Assembly (NCBI RefSeq): GCF_030263895.1
Contig: NZ_CP127161.1
Location: forward strand, 806,001 to 870,000
Reading direction: 5' to 3'
From: Proteiniborus sp. MB09-C3
GTDB taxonomy: Bacteria; Bacillota; Clostridia; Tissierellales; Proteiniboraceae
Length of the DNA stretch: 64,000 nucleotides
The position numbers were made by a program, and so were the translations under genes. The notes under the pieces were generated by a model. That model was not told the DNA's origin. It saw only the letters and a program-made list of their open reading frames with translations, and made no database searches. Every line of letters begins with the position of its first letter. The stretch's first letter is position 1. Positions 34,818 through 43,949 of the stretch are shown here, piece after piece.

Positions 34818-35576
34818 TTAAGCTACTGATAAGGATTGAGCTCTATATTGGATAGGGCTTAATCCTTTTAGTTTGGTCTTTATTCTGTATTTATTATACC
34901 ACTCTATGTAATCTATTAGTTCTCTCTTAAAGTGATCTGTATCATCAAATTTTTGAAGATATAGTAATTCTGATTTTAACAAACCAAAAAAGTTTTCAAT
35001 TACTGAATTGTCCAAACAGTTTCCTTTTCTGGACATACTTTGCTTTATTCCTAGTTGTTTTAATCGATAACTGTATCTTTTGTGTCTGTATTGCCACCCT
35101 TGATCTGAGTGAAATGTTAAACCTTCTAAGTTTTTATGCTTTTCAAATGCAATATCAAGCATCTCCATTACTTGCCCGAAGTGTGGTCTACTTGTAATAG
35201 AATAACTAATGATCTCTCCGTTAAACAAATCTAGTATTGGTGATAGGTATAATTTTTCCCCGAATAGTGAGAACTCTGTTATGTCTGTAACCCACTTTTG
35301 ATTAGGTTTTTCTGCTGAGAAATCTCTCTTCAATAGGTTTGGTGCTGCTTCTCCTACTTCACCTTTATAGGATTTATATTTTTTCATTCTCACTTGGCAT
35401 ATGATATTTAGTTCTTTCATAAGTTTTTGTACAGTTTTGTGATTAATTACAAAGCCAAAGCTATTTAGGGACATAGTTATTCTTCTATAGCCGTATCTAC
35501 CTTTACTGCTATCATATATTTCCCTTATCTTTTCTTTAATTTTTTCATATTTATCTGGTATGTCGAATCTTTTCAT
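34818..35576 (-). CDS. IS150-like transposase OrfB
   Basis: 252 residues as given; normally fused to OrfA by frameshift. HTH_21 region (YEKIKEKIREIYDSSKGRYGYRRITMSL), then DDE core: D in WVTDITEFSL, D in TFHSDQGWQY, E in DNSVIENFFGLLK. Frame intact. Confidence 0.93.
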   Translation of the reverse strand: MKRFDIPDKYEKIKEKIREIYDSSKGRYGYRRITMSLNSFGFVINHKTVQKLMKELNIICQVRMKKYKSYKGEVGEAAPNLLKRDFSAEKPNQKWVTDITEFSLFGEKLYLSPILDLFNGEIISYSITSRPHFGQVMEMLDIAFEKHKNLEGLTFHSDQGWQYRHKRYSYRLKQLGIKQSMSRKGNCLDNSVIENFFGLLKSELLYLQKFDDTDHFKRELIDYIEWYNKYRIKTKLKGLSPIQYRAQSLSVA

Positions 35577-35656
35577 ATGGTAGTAAAATGTTGACCTTTT
35601 TAATCCTGCAACTTCTAGCAGGGTATTTAGATCGTGTTCATGCCCTAAAGAGTTTA

Positions 35657-36025
35657 CTACCTGTGCCTTTTCTTTGTTTTTAAGCTCATTTTTTCTTCCT
35701 TTAAGGCTATAGATTTTTTTAAGTAGGCAACCTCTGCTTTAAGCTTTTTGATTTCTAATATTAATTTATCTTCTGTAGCATTATCTAAGGAGTCCATATT
35801 TATTTCATTTTTATCTTTTTTCATACCTTGTTTTTGTGATCTTCCACGTCTTTCAGTTAAAAGACCAACTTCTCCTTCCTCATTATATATGCGTTCCCAA
35901 TTTTGAACAGTAGTTGTACCTGGTATTCCAAACAGGGCAGATACCTGGTCTAGGGATAGATGGTTATTATGCATATATTTTACTACTTCTATTTTAAATT
36001 CACCAGTATATTTTCTAGGATTCAT
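35657..36025 (-). CDS. IS150-like OrfA
   Basis: 122 residues with HTH (RKYTGEFKIEVVKYMHNNHLSLDQVSALFGIPGTTTVQNW split over two helices) and a C-terminal coiled coil (EDKLILEIKKLKAEVAYLKKSIALKEE). The start lacks a ribosome site. Confidence 0.9.
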   Translation of the reverse strand: MNPRKYTGEFKIEVVKYMHNNHLSLDQVSALFGIPGTTTVQNWERIYNEEGEVGLLTERRGRSQKQGMKKDKNEINMDSLDNATEDKLILEIKKLKAEVAYLKKSIALKEEKMSLKTKKRHR

Positions 36026-36053
36026 AGAAAAGCTAGCTTCTCCATGAATATCA

Positions 36054-36098
36054 GACTACCAAGGGGACAGTGACTACCAAGGGGACAGGAACCTTGGT
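36054..36098 (+). repeat. Tandem ACCAAGGGGAC repeats, right of the IS
   Basis: GACTACCAAGGGGAC (36054-36068) and TGACTACCAAGGGGACAGGA followed by ACCTTGGTA. ACCAAGG...CCTTGGT at 36076-36097 forms a hairpin, like REP-type palindromes. Confidence 0.7.
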
Positions 36099-36231
36099 AT
36101 TTTAAATGAAAATTATTGCAAATGTATTAGTATTATCATACAATAAAAGGTAGTAAAACCATATACTACAGCATATGAAATGTCATTTAATAATAATCGG
36201 AAACATCAAATTATTAGATAGAGGAATCAAA

Positions 36232-36452
36232 ATGATAGAATGCGAAAGATGTGGATATTATTTTCATGCAGATGAAATTAGAGAGTGCTCAGAGTGTTTA
36301 TTAGAGCTTTGTGAGAGCTGTTACGAGGAGCATTATTGCCTAAAATTAATTGCTGAAATGACGTATATGAAGAAGGTGAAAAGCTACCTAAACACTGTCC
36401 AAGGTGCGAAGAAAAAGGCGTGTTTGAGGAGTTAGAATTAGACATTGATTAG
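36232..36452 (+). pseudogene. Small zinc-ribbon protein, frameshifted
   Basis: ATG at 36232 with AGAGGAA upstream. First part: ECERCGYYFHADEIRECSECLLELCESCYEEHYC. Near 36370 the frame shifts: the second part reads GEKLPKHCPRCEEKGVFEELELDID and stops at 36452. CxxC pairs in both parts imply zinc binding. One indel breaks the gene. Confidence 0.6.
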
Positions 36453-36531
36453 ACCTAAGATTAAAAGATTTTTAGTGGAATCATTGAAACATCCATTCAA
36501 AAAGAATGAATATATTTCGAAAAAATGTAAT

Positions 36532-36735
36532 GCCCTCTAAGGAGGGAGTGTTAGAAATGGGCATCTCTATTGTCATCTCAAGGAACGTTGAAGCCGTAAT
36601 CCTACTTACAAAGTAAGTAGTGGTACGTTTCATGTCAGGAATGTTCAAGAGCACGAGCAAAGTGAAGTGTGATTAGGAGCATTCTACGACTGAAAGTATA
36701 CTTCTCATGATGCATTACGGAGTAGAGGAGAGATA
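36532..36735 (+). repeat. Dispersed repeat R7 with structured insertion
   Basis: GCCCTCTAAGGAGGG, then ATTGTCATCTCAAGGAACGTTGA to about 36591. Then a roughly 110-nt insertion bounded by AGCCGTAAT and ATTCTACGACTGA, with an internal CTTAC/GTAAG hairpin. Then a tail (AGTATACTTCTCATGATGCATTA) related to the R1/R2 tail. R10 has the same plan. Upstream of a GNAT gene. Confidence 0.75.
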
Positions 36736-36770
36736 AGTAAATTTATATAACAGGAAGGGGGCAAAAAGAC

Positions 36771-37247
36771 TTGTTTACTTTAATGACAAAAGAATCCGCA
36801 TTTGAAATATCACAATGGATGTATCCAGATATATATTCTTGCTATAGCTTTGATAGGAGCGATGAAACATTAGCGGAGCTTATGAATGGTGAATATTATG
36901 CGGCTTTTGATAATGATAATAAAATTTTAGGTTATATTTGTATTGGAAAATCCGCACAAATACCAACTTTAGAGAAGGATGTATATATGGACGAAACGGT
37001 TTTAGACATCGGACTTGGGTTAAACCCAGTATTATGCGGAAATGGGTTTGGTAGTAAGTTTTTGGCGGATAGTATTTCTTTTACTAAGCAGAAATTTAAC
37101 ACAAGTCACTATAGACTTACCGTTGCTTCATTTAACCAAAGAGCAATTAAAGTATATGAGAGAATTGGGTTCAAATATAACAGGAGTGTTCATCATGCTG
37201 TATCAAACGTGATTTTTCATATTATGCTTTATACTACTACACAATAA
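36771..37247 (+). CDS. GNAT family N-acetyltransferase
   Basis: 158 residues, TTG start, GGAAGGGGG about 10 nt upstream. GLGLNPVLCGNGFGSKFLADSISFTKQKF is motif A (about 84-112; note CGNGFGS in place of QGKGIG), and VASFNQRAIKVYERIGFKYNR is the C-terminal motif. Single gene between R7 and R8, about 0.9 kb in total, a cassette-like unit. Confidence 0.85.
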   Translation: MFTLMTKESAFEISQWMYPDIYSCYSFDRSDETLAELMNGEYYAAFDNDNKILGYICIGKSAQIPTLEKDVYMDETVLDIGLGLNPVLCGNGFGSKFLADSISFTKQKFNTSHYRLTVASFNQRAIKVYERIGFKYNRSVHHAVSNVIFHIMLYTTTQ

Positions 37248-37467
37248 AGATTCCTTTAAGCAAAACTTAATATGATGTAAATACTACAATTAATCTAGTG
37301 TAAAATATAGTTGCGTTTATAATAAATTCGAGTTTGAAGTCTCTGTACACCAGTATATATTCAATGAAAAGTATATGCTAGAAACGATTAAAGGTAGATA
37401 ATTGATTATAAAAGTCTCTCTATAAATGTAGATGTTTTAAAAACATAGGTTTTTTCCAAGAAATAAC

Positions 37468-37513
37468 AAGGTATCCATAACATCATTGCTGTCATCTCAA
37501 GGCACGTTGAGAC
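37468..37513 (+). repeat. Dispersed repeat R8
   Basis: CAAGGTATCCATAACATCATT, GCTGTCATCTCAAGGCACGTTGAGACG. Full core on the right side; the CCACCAAGGGG part is reduced. Upstream of the IS1182 transposase. Confidence 0.75.
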
Positions 37514-37606
37514 GTCAGACAGTGTAGAAAATCCAACAAATGGTTGACATAATTAAGGTCAAATATGCTACAATTTACCCATGATATCATAAGAAAGGGT
37601 GGTAGC

Positions 37607-39118
37607 ATGAGATATATAGAAGGAATAAATAGAAAAAGTAAGATTGCATTTCCTGAATATATAGATGACTATATATCAGAAGATAATCCTGTGAGAATAA
37701 TAGACGCATTCGTGGCATCATTAGATATGATTGCACTAGGCTTTAAAAATGCAGTGCCTAAAGATAAAGGCAGACCTAGCTATGATCCGAAAGATTTACT
37801 TAAACTATATATTTATGGTTATATGAATAGAATAACATCATCAAGAACATTAGAAAAGGCTACTCAAACAAATATAGAAGTGATGTGGCTACTAAGAAGA
37901 TTAACTCCAGATTTTAAATCAATATCTGATTTTAGAAAAGATAATAAAGAGGCCATAAATTTAGTATTTAAACAATTTGTAGCTCTATGTAAAGAATGGG
38001 ATCTTTTTGGTAAAGAGGTAGTAGCCGTTGATGGTTCTAAATTTAGAGCTTCTAATTCCAAGAAAAACAACTTTAACACCAAAAGTCTAAATCGTAAGAT
38101 TAAATATTTAGAAGAAAAGACTGAAAAATACATGGCAGAAATAGAAGAAAATGATGATAAAGAATCCCTTGACCGTAAACCAAACAAAGAAGAAATTAAA
38201 GAGAAAATTAGGGAACTTAAAGAACGAAAGGAAAAATACGAGGCATATAAAGAAGAAATAGAAAATGGCAAAACAACAGAAACATCAACAACAGATCCAG
38301 ACTCAAGGCTAATGGCCGTAAATAACAATGGGGTCGATGTATGTTATAATGTTCAGACTGTAGTAGATGGCAGGCATAAATTAGTAGTAGATTGTGATGT
38401 CATAAATAACCCGACTGACCATGGGATGTTAAGCAAAATGGCTAAAAGTGCAAAAGAAATATTTGATGTAGAAGAACTTAAAACCCTAGCAGATAAAGGA
38501 TATTACAATGCAGTGGATTTAAAAATATGTGAAAAGGAAAACATAATCACCTATGTTGCAAAACAGGTATTTCCAAACTCTACAGGGGAAGAAGAATTTT
38601 ATTTAGATAAATTTAAATATGATAAGGAAGAAAACGTCTATATATGCCCTAAAGGAGAAAGGCTTTATTCCAGAAGACAGAAACCTATAGATGAAAACAC
38701 AAAAGAAATAGTATATAGAAATTTTGAGGCTTGCGGTAAATGTGAATTTAAAGATAAATGTACAAAAGATACGAAAGGAAGACGAATAAGAAGGTCTATA
38801 GATCAAGATTGCCTAGACATAGTCGATGAAAGGACCTCAGAAAACAAGGAATTCTACAGACAGAGACAAATGATTGTAGAACATCCCTTTAAAACAGTAA
38901 AAAGAGGATTTGGAATTACGTATTTTCTGACAAGAGGCTTAGAGTCAGTGAAGGCGGAGGCCTCTTTGGCCTTTTTAGCCTATGATATGAAAAGAGTGAT
39001 AAATATACTCGGTATAAGAGAAATAATAAGGAGGTTAACAGGTAAAAAGGCACCTGTTAACCCACTATTTTCCAAACATGCAATATTATTTGGTAACATT
39101 AAACAGCTCATAGCATAA
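37607..39118 (+). CDS. IS1182-family transposase
   Basis: 503 residues from the ATG at 37607 (GGTGG upstream). N-terminal DUF772-like region (SEDNPVRIIDAFVASLD, YDPKDLLKLYIYGYMNRITSSR), catalytic D in EVVAVDGSKFRA, long charged coiled coil (about 165-235), D in LADKGYYNA, zinc-knuckle-like cysteines (FEACGKCEFKDKC) and the final E in RQMIVEHPFKTVKRGFG. Full length. IS ends were not resolved but lie between R8 and R9. Confidence 0.93.
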   Translation: MRYIEGINRKSKIAFPEYIDDYISEDNPVRIIDAFVASLDMIALGFKNAVPKDKGRPSYDPKDLLKLYIYGYMNRITSSRTLEKATQTNIEVMWLLRRLTPDFKSISDFRKDNKEAINLVFKQFVALCKEWDLFGKEVVAVDGSKFRASNSKKNNFNTKSLNRKIKYLEEKTEKYMAEIEENDDKESLDRKPNKEEIKEKIRELKERKEKYEAYKEEIENGKTTETSTTDPDSRLMAVNNNGVDVCYNVQTVVDGRHKLVVDCDVINNPTDHGMLSKMAKSAKEIFDVEELKTLADKGYYNAVDLKICEKENIITYVAKQVFPNSTGEEEFYLDKFKYDKEENVYICPKGERLYSRRQKPIDENTKEIVYRNFEACGKCEFKDKCTKDTKGRRIRRSIDQDCLDIVDERTSENKEFYRQRQMIVEHPFKTVKRGFGITYFLTRGLESVKAEASLAFLAYDMKRVINILGIREIIRRLTGKKAPVNPLFSKHAILFGNIKQLIA

Positions 39119-39140
39119 AAGACTACGGTAATTACATTGG

Positions 39141-39170
39141 AACAGGTATCCATTTTTGCACGTTGAGACG
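39141..39170 (+). repeat. Dispersed repeat R9 (degenerate)
   Basis: AACAGGTATCCATTTTTGCACGTTGAGACG. The CATCATT..CTCAAGG segment is deleted. Shares CACGTTGAGACG with R8 on the other side of the IS1182 gene. Confidence 0.65.
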
Positions 39171-39512
39171 GTTGTATCGCTCTCCTACAAAAAAGCAGAC
39201 ACACATATCAACATAAATGTAGAGTTTGGTGATGAGGAAGGGCAAATTCCCATTGATAGGATAGTGAAAAAACTGAAGAATATAGACCAAGCAAAAGGGT
39301 TACCTGTAAAATGATACAAGAGTATATAGAAAGCAAGTATAATTTCAAGGTGTATGCCGCCTATATTGCAGAAGTAAAAAGAGATTTGGATTTGGGGTTG
39401 CCAATATATGATGCTTCCAAAACACCCAACATCCGAAAAGATAGAAGCAATTAAAGATGCATTAAAACATTTTGGAGTTATCCAAGCTTTTACATTTTAT
39501 GATAATAATTAA
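39171..39512 (+). pseudogene. Remnant of a 23S rRNA uracil methyltransferase (RlmD/RumA-like) C-terminus
   Basis: VSLSYKKADTHININVEFGDEEGQIPIDRIVKKL, then in further frames MIQEYIESKYNFKVYAAYIAEVKRDLDLGLPIYDASK and EAIKDALKHFGV. Matches the known C-terminal extension of clostridial RlmD-type methyltransferases, with at least two frame changes and an internal loss. Catalytic domain absent. Confidence 0.6.
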
Positions 39513-39540
39513 AATTTATATACATTTTAAAAATTTATTA

Positions 39541-39580
39541 TTGACAATCTGGTCTATTTGATATAGACTCACAGTGTAAG
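39541..39580 (+). promoter_or_regulatory. Promoter/operator of the second blaI-blaR pair
   Basis: TTGACA at 39541-39546, followed by the dyad GTCTAT-TTGAT-ATAGAC (39552-39568) and CACAGTGTA. The dyad overlaps the likely -10 region and is a probable repressor site. Confidence 0.55.
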
Positions 39581-39611
39581 GTCGATAGCTTATAGATCAA
39601 GGAGGTTTGTC

Positions 39612-39983
39612 ATGAAGGCATATAAACTTGCAGAAACTGAAGAAAAGTTTGCAGAATTAATCTGGCGGAATGAGCCGATTGGCTCTGGCGATCTTGTGAA
39701 ACTATGTGAAAAAGAAATGAATTGGAAAAAATCTACAACGTATACAGTACTGAAAAAGTTATGTGAAAAGGGTATTTTTCAAAATGAAAATGCTATAGTT
39801 TCATCTCTAATTACAAAGAATGAATATTATGCCAAGCAAAGTATACGTTTTGTTGAGGATACCTTTGGAGGTTCTTTACCTAAATTTTTAACAGCTTTTA
39901 TCAGTGCTAAAAAGTTAAGTAAACATCAAGTTGATGAGTTGAAAAAGCTAATTGATGAGTATGGGAGGGATAGCAATGAGTGA
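39612..39983 (+). CDS. blaI: BlaI/MecI family repressor
   Basis: 123 residues, AAGGAGG upstream. Winged helix: LAETEEKFAELIWRNEPIGSGDLVKLCEKEMNWKKSTTYTVLKKLCEKGIF. C-terminal dimer region follows (SIRFVEDTFGGSLPKFLTAF). Overlaps the receptor gene. Confidence 0.9.
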   Translation: MKAYKLAETEEKFAELIWRNEPIGSGDLVKLCEKEMNWKKSTTYTVLKKLCEKGIFQNENAIVSSLITKNEYYAKQSIRFVEDTFGGSLPKFLTAFISAKKLSKHQVDELKKLIDEYGRDSNE

Positions 39984-41355
39984 ACTATTTCTTTCTGTCA
40001 TAAATATGAGCCTTACTGCAAGCTATGTAATCCTTTTTGTGATAGTTATTAGGCTACTACTTAAAAAAACTCCAAAACTCATCTCCTATGCCTTATGGGG
40101 TGTTGTGGCATTTCGCCTTATAATTCCATTCTCCTTTGAAAGCATGTTTAGCCTTTTGCCTCGGAGTACGAATACTGTTCCAATTCCTCGTGATATCATC
40201 TATCAGCAAATCCCTCATATTAATAGTGGAATAGAGGTATTTGATTCATTTGTAAGCCAATTACTTCCTGCACCGACTATTGGAGCAAGTGTAAATCCAT
40301 TGCAGATTTATATAGAAATAGGTTCTTACATCTGGATTTTAGGAACATTGATGTTGCTTATTTATAGCTTAGCATCTGTTTTACTCTTAAAAAAGCAGCT
40401 TAATAGTGCACAGTTAATAGAGCAAAATATCTACGAATTTAAGAATTTAAAAACACCATTTGTACTTGGCTTAATAAGACCGAAGATATATTTACCAGTT
40501 GGACTTAATATTGAAGAAAGAAGCTATATTTTACTACATGAACAGACCCATATTCAGCGAAAAGACCATATCATTAAAATATTAGCTTTCTTGATATTGT
40601 CCATACATTGGTTTAATCCTCTTGTGTGGATTGCATTTATGTTAATGAGTACAGATATGGAGCTATCCTGTGACGAAAGAGTGTTGAGAGAAATGAATGA
40701 AGATATTAAAAAGTCTTATGCCAATTCGTTATTATCCATTGCTACTGGAAAACATATTTTAAATGGAAGTCCACTTGCCTTTGGTGAGGGAAATGTGAAA
40801 AGGAGGATTAAAAACGTGTTAAATTATAAAAGACCAAGATTTTGGGTGATTGTTTTATCGGTCATTATTGCAACAGCTGTTGGGATTGGACTTTTGGCAA
40901 ATCCTGATAGCTTGAATCTAGGTTCTATAGTAAAAAGTGGCACAGATTCATCTATGTCAAGATTAATAACAGGATACATGGTAATAGAAGATAACTTATT
41001 ATATCTTGATGAGGTTGAAATCATTACGATGGAAGATAAAGCACGAATAGAAGAACTTGAATTGGAACAAAGTGCAGATATGCCGAGTGGATATTATATT
41101 TATAATGCAGACATAGAAAAACAAACTTTTGAAATCACCAATGTAACAACATTTACCTTTGTTGACTATAACCTTCTATTTGTTAAAGATGAAGATGGTG
41201 ACAGACTATATACTACGACGAAAAAAGAAGAGTTTATCCTACATTTAAATGAATCATATTCTGACTCACCACCAGCACAGAAGGTTCCATTTTTTGTTGA
41301 AGTAAAAGATGGTAAGGTAATAAGTATTACAGAAAAATTTGAATTTACCATTTAA
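39976..41355 (+). CDS. BlaR1-type M56 metalloprotease receptor
   Basis: 459 residues from the ATG at 39976 (GGGAGGG upstream), overlapping blaI by 8 nt. Membrane helices at about 10-30, 40-60 and 115-135, then ILLHEQTHIQRKDH (zinc motif HEQTH, about 185), HWFNPLVW, ELSCDERVL, another helix at about 285-305, and a short outside domain of about 150 residues with no penicillin-binding motifs. Sensor protease for the partner repressor; signal unknown. Confidence 0.9.
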   Translation: MSELFLSVINMSLTASYVILFVIVIRLLLKKTPKLISYALWGVVAFRLIIPFSFESMFSLLPRSTNTVPIPRDIIYQQIPHINSGIEVFDSFVSQLLPAPTIGASVNPLQIYIEIGSYIWILGTLMLLIYSLASVLLLKKQLNSAQLIEQNIYEFKNLKTPFVLGLIRPKIYLPVGLNIEERSYILLHEQTHIQRKDHIIKILAFLILSIHWFNPLVWIAFMLMSTDMELSCDERVLREMNEDIKKSYANSLLSIATGKHILNGSPLAFGEGNVKRRIKNVLNYKRPRFWVIVLSVIIATAVGIGLLANPDSLNLGSIVKSGTDSSMSRLITGYMVIEDNLLYLDEVEIITMEDKARIEELELEQSADMPSGYYIYNADIEKQTFEITNVTTFTFVDYNLLFVKDEDGDRLYTTTKKEEFILHLNESYSDSPPAQKVPFFVEVKDGKVISITEKFEFTI

Positions 41356-41427
41356 TTTTATGCATCATATAGTCGACATGTTCCTGCCTATTGATAGTTC
41401 CAAAAATGCTATGGATATGTTTTCGGC

Positions 41428-41635
41428 AACCGACATTCGCAAGATATTCATTCTGTCCTCTCGAGCCACGTTGAAGCCGTAATCCTGCTTACAAGGAGTG
41501 AAGTGAGTTGTAAGTAGAGGTACATCTTATGTTAGGAATGCCCAAGAAGTCAAGCATGGCTAAGGCTGATTGGGTATATTCTACGGCTGAGATTATAATT
41601 CTGATGACGTATTGTGGTTCAGAGGACAGAAAATA
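41428..41635 (+). repeat. Dispersed repeat R10 with structured insertion
   Basis: ATATTCATTCTGTCCTCTCGAGCCACGTTGA, then a roughly 115-nt insertion from AGCCGTAATCCTGCTTACAA to ATTCTACGGCTGA. Then the R1/R2 tail returns: GATTATAATTCTGATGACGT ATTGTGGTTCAGAGG. Inner stems: CTTACAA/TTGTAAG and GGAATGCCCAA/TTGGGTATATTC. Confidence 0.8.
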
Positions 41636-41700
41636 AGATCTGTCATAGTAGAATCATGCGAAATAAAGAGAATTTATATTTTACAAGGAGATGAAGTATT

Positions 41701-42228
41701 GTGAAAAAATTTAAGAATTTATTTATTATAACTAGTTTATTATTGATATTATTAGTTTTAGTATCTTGCCAAAATAAGATGATACAAGAGCCGGCCATTA
41801 AAATATCATATGATTCTAAAGAATTAAAACCAATTTATTATGGAGATAGAAATAATAAAGATAAAAAGGATATCGAAGAAGCGATAAAAAGTGCTATGGT
41901 TGGGAAAAGGTTTATTGATTTGCAAACAATTTATTTTGGAGAAAAAATTGAAATTGAAGCAATAAATTTTAAGACAAATGAATTTGAAGTCTATGATTAC
42001 ATAGTAGATGAAGGTGGTAATATTGTTTCTGATTATGACATAAGTCCACTTATATTAACTTCAGTAGAAGACATAAATACAGAATTTATATTTGAAAAAA
42101 GCGAATACTTGGAAAGCTATTATGATTATATGGTTGAAGGCAAATCCATACATTGCTTATTGATTAGAAGTAAGATAAACAAATCTTCTTTTGCATTCGC
42201 AACACTTATATTAGGTCAGAGTAAATAA
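41701..42228 (+). CDS. Lipoprotein of unknown function
   Basis: 175 residues, GTG start with AAGGAGATG upstream. Signal peptide with lipobox LVSC (Cys about 23). Mature part is acidic and unlike any family I know. Membrane-anchored outside the cell. First gene after R10. Confidence 0.75.
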   Translation: MKKFKNLFIITSLLLILLVLVSCQNKMIQEPAIKISYDSKELKPIYYGDRNNKDKKDIEEAIKSAMVGKRFIDLQTIYFGEKIEIEAINFKTNEFEVYDYIVDEGGNIVSDYDISPLILTSVEDINTEFIFEKSEYLESYYDYMVEGKSIHCLLIRSKINKSSFAFATLILGQSK

Positions 42229-42311
42229 TAATTATTTTTAGTCAATTAATTTTATAATTAAGACACATTCTTTTTATTATTTGGACGATTTTAGGTATAT
42301 AGATAGTAAAA

Positions 42312-42351
42312 AAACAGAACAATAATTCGGTTTTGAATTATTGTTCTGTTT
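42312..42351. terminator. Bidirectional terminator
   Basis: AAACAGAACAATAATTC (42312-42328) pairs perfectly with GAATTATTGTTCTGTTT (42335-42351). Lies between converging genes, with T or A runs on both sides. Confidence 0.85.
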
Positions 42352-42404
42352 TGATATTGTTTAAATTTTATTGGTTTAATAGCTTAATGATGGTGTGCTT
42401 ATAC

Positions 42405-42932
42405 CTACAATAGCATTTCATATAATCTAAACCAATTTAGTCCATAGTTTCTAAGACCTAAATCAACCGTATCAATATATTTAAAACCGATTTTTTCATA
42501 TAGAGCAATGGCAGGGATATTCTTTTCAAAAACATCTAAACGGATTGATTTCATTTGCATTTTTCTCCCTAACTGAATGAAAAAGCCCATCAGTTTTTTC
42601 CCAATACCAGCTCTTAAAAAATCAGGGTGAACTACAAAAGTATGTACAACAAAAATACTACTATAATCTGTATCTATGTTCCATTTGATTTCATGATATG
42701 CATCCTCCGGCTCGTGGCTAAGAATTACAGATCCTACTATTTTACCAGAGTATTTTGCCACATATAAATTCTTATTATTGATACCTACAGCAGCATTTTC
42801 TCGAACAGGATATACTCCTTTTAGCCATCCTGGGTAATTTGTTGTTGTTGATAAATATTCGTTTAAATCATTGTATAGCAACTCTAATTCATCCAAATCG
42901 GACAAGGACCCTATTTCAATTACAATTTTCAT
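42405..42932 (-). CDS. GNAT family N-acetyltransferase
   Basis: 175 residues, GGAGG upstream of the ATG. TFVVHPDFLRAGIGKKLMGFFIQLGRKM is motif A (about 108-135), and VFEKNIPAIALYEKIGFKYID the C-terminal motif. Substrate unknown. Minus strand, so not part of the plus-strand modules. Confidence 0.87.
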   Translation of the reverse strand: MKIVIEIGSLSDLDELELLYNDLNEYLSTTTNYPGWLKGVYPVRENAAVGINNKNLYVAKYSGKIVGSVILSHEPEDAYHEIKWNIDTDYSSIFVVHTFVVHPDFLRAGIGKKLMGFFIQLGRKMQMKSIRLDVFEKNIPAIALYEKIGFKYIDTVDLGLRNYGLNWFRLYEMLL

Positions 42933-43070
42933 ATTGTTACCTCCAAAAATATAAGTACAACTTCAAAAAGCTATTATATGGCAGAATTTATAGAATGATT
43001 TTATCATAGTAAAAGCAAAAAAACCAGATTTCAATTGTTAATAAAATCTGATTAAAGGAGGAGACAATCA

Positions 43071-43870
43071 ATGAAATATATAAGAGCATCTCCTTTACAT
43101 AAGCATTTGCTGGGCAATACTTGGCATATAATAAAAAAAATAAAATTAATCGGGCTTGGAGTCTGCTATCTACCTAAAACTTACCAAGATACAGTAGGTG
43201 CATTATGTGTAGGTGATGAAAAAGGTAATGGTAATCAATATGTAAGTCAGAATATTATCAGATTAAAGCGTAAGTGATAGGATCTATGCACTTATGACAG
43301 TATTAAAAGGGATAGCTGAAATTGAAAGGCTATGCCTTAACTCAAATGAAAACTTTGATGACAATAAGCAGTATCTAAAAAGAAGAATGGAAACGGAGCA
43401 AAATTCTATTATAAGAAAACCATTACAGCAGACCTTGATAGAATGTAGGAGCAGATGACAACTGCCCATAAATTTTTAATTATAATAAGGCTTAAAAATG
43501 ATAAGGAATCAAATATGTTTCCTTATCTTGCAGGGATAGAAGAGAGTTTGAAAAATCAAGGTTTTGTAGCTAGAAGAGCAGATAATAAGGATATTAAATA
43601 CTCCTTGGAATATTATGAGCAGAATGTAACTACAGAAAGGTATTAGGATTATGATGGAAAGAGGTGGATTGTATTTTGAGATATGTGGAATACTATATGA
43701 TTTTTTAGGAATCTATGATATAACAATATTACAATTAGATATAGGCTAATATTGCCAAGGTGTAGAGCTATATGAAAGGAAGAAAGAGTTTCACAACTGC
43801 AGAAGCACAGAAAATAGCAGATCTTATCGGATAGAAAATTAAAGGCTTTATAAGGTTTTATTGCGTACAA
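43071..43870 (+). pseudogene. Decayed conjugative-element genes
   Basis: A 68-codon frame at 43071 with AAAGGAGGAG upstream is followed by broken pieces. YALMTVLKGIAEIERLCLNSNENFDDNKQYLKRRMETEQNSI and FPYLAGIEESLKNQGFVARRADNKDIKYSLEYYEQNVTTERY match conjugative-transposon proteins of Tn916/Tn1549-like elements; MKGRKSFTTAEAQKIADLIG matches another small element-borne protein. Several stops and shifts: a transfer-region relic. Confidence 0.5.
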
Positions 43871-43949
43871 TTATATACAAGGTGGCAAACAAATGAAATT
43901 CTTTCTCTAGAGTGTGAAGAGAACTTATATCCATGTAAGGAGGATAAGT

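Larger units (their letters stand above)
34791..36050 (-). mobile_element. IS3-family element (IS150-like), second type
   Basis: Left end begins TGACCCCAAAAAGTTGGACA, usual for this group. The right end could not be found: no matching inverted repeat appears before the ACCAAGGGGAC repeat at 36054, and orfA has no ribosome site. The right end may be lost. Confidence 0.7.
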
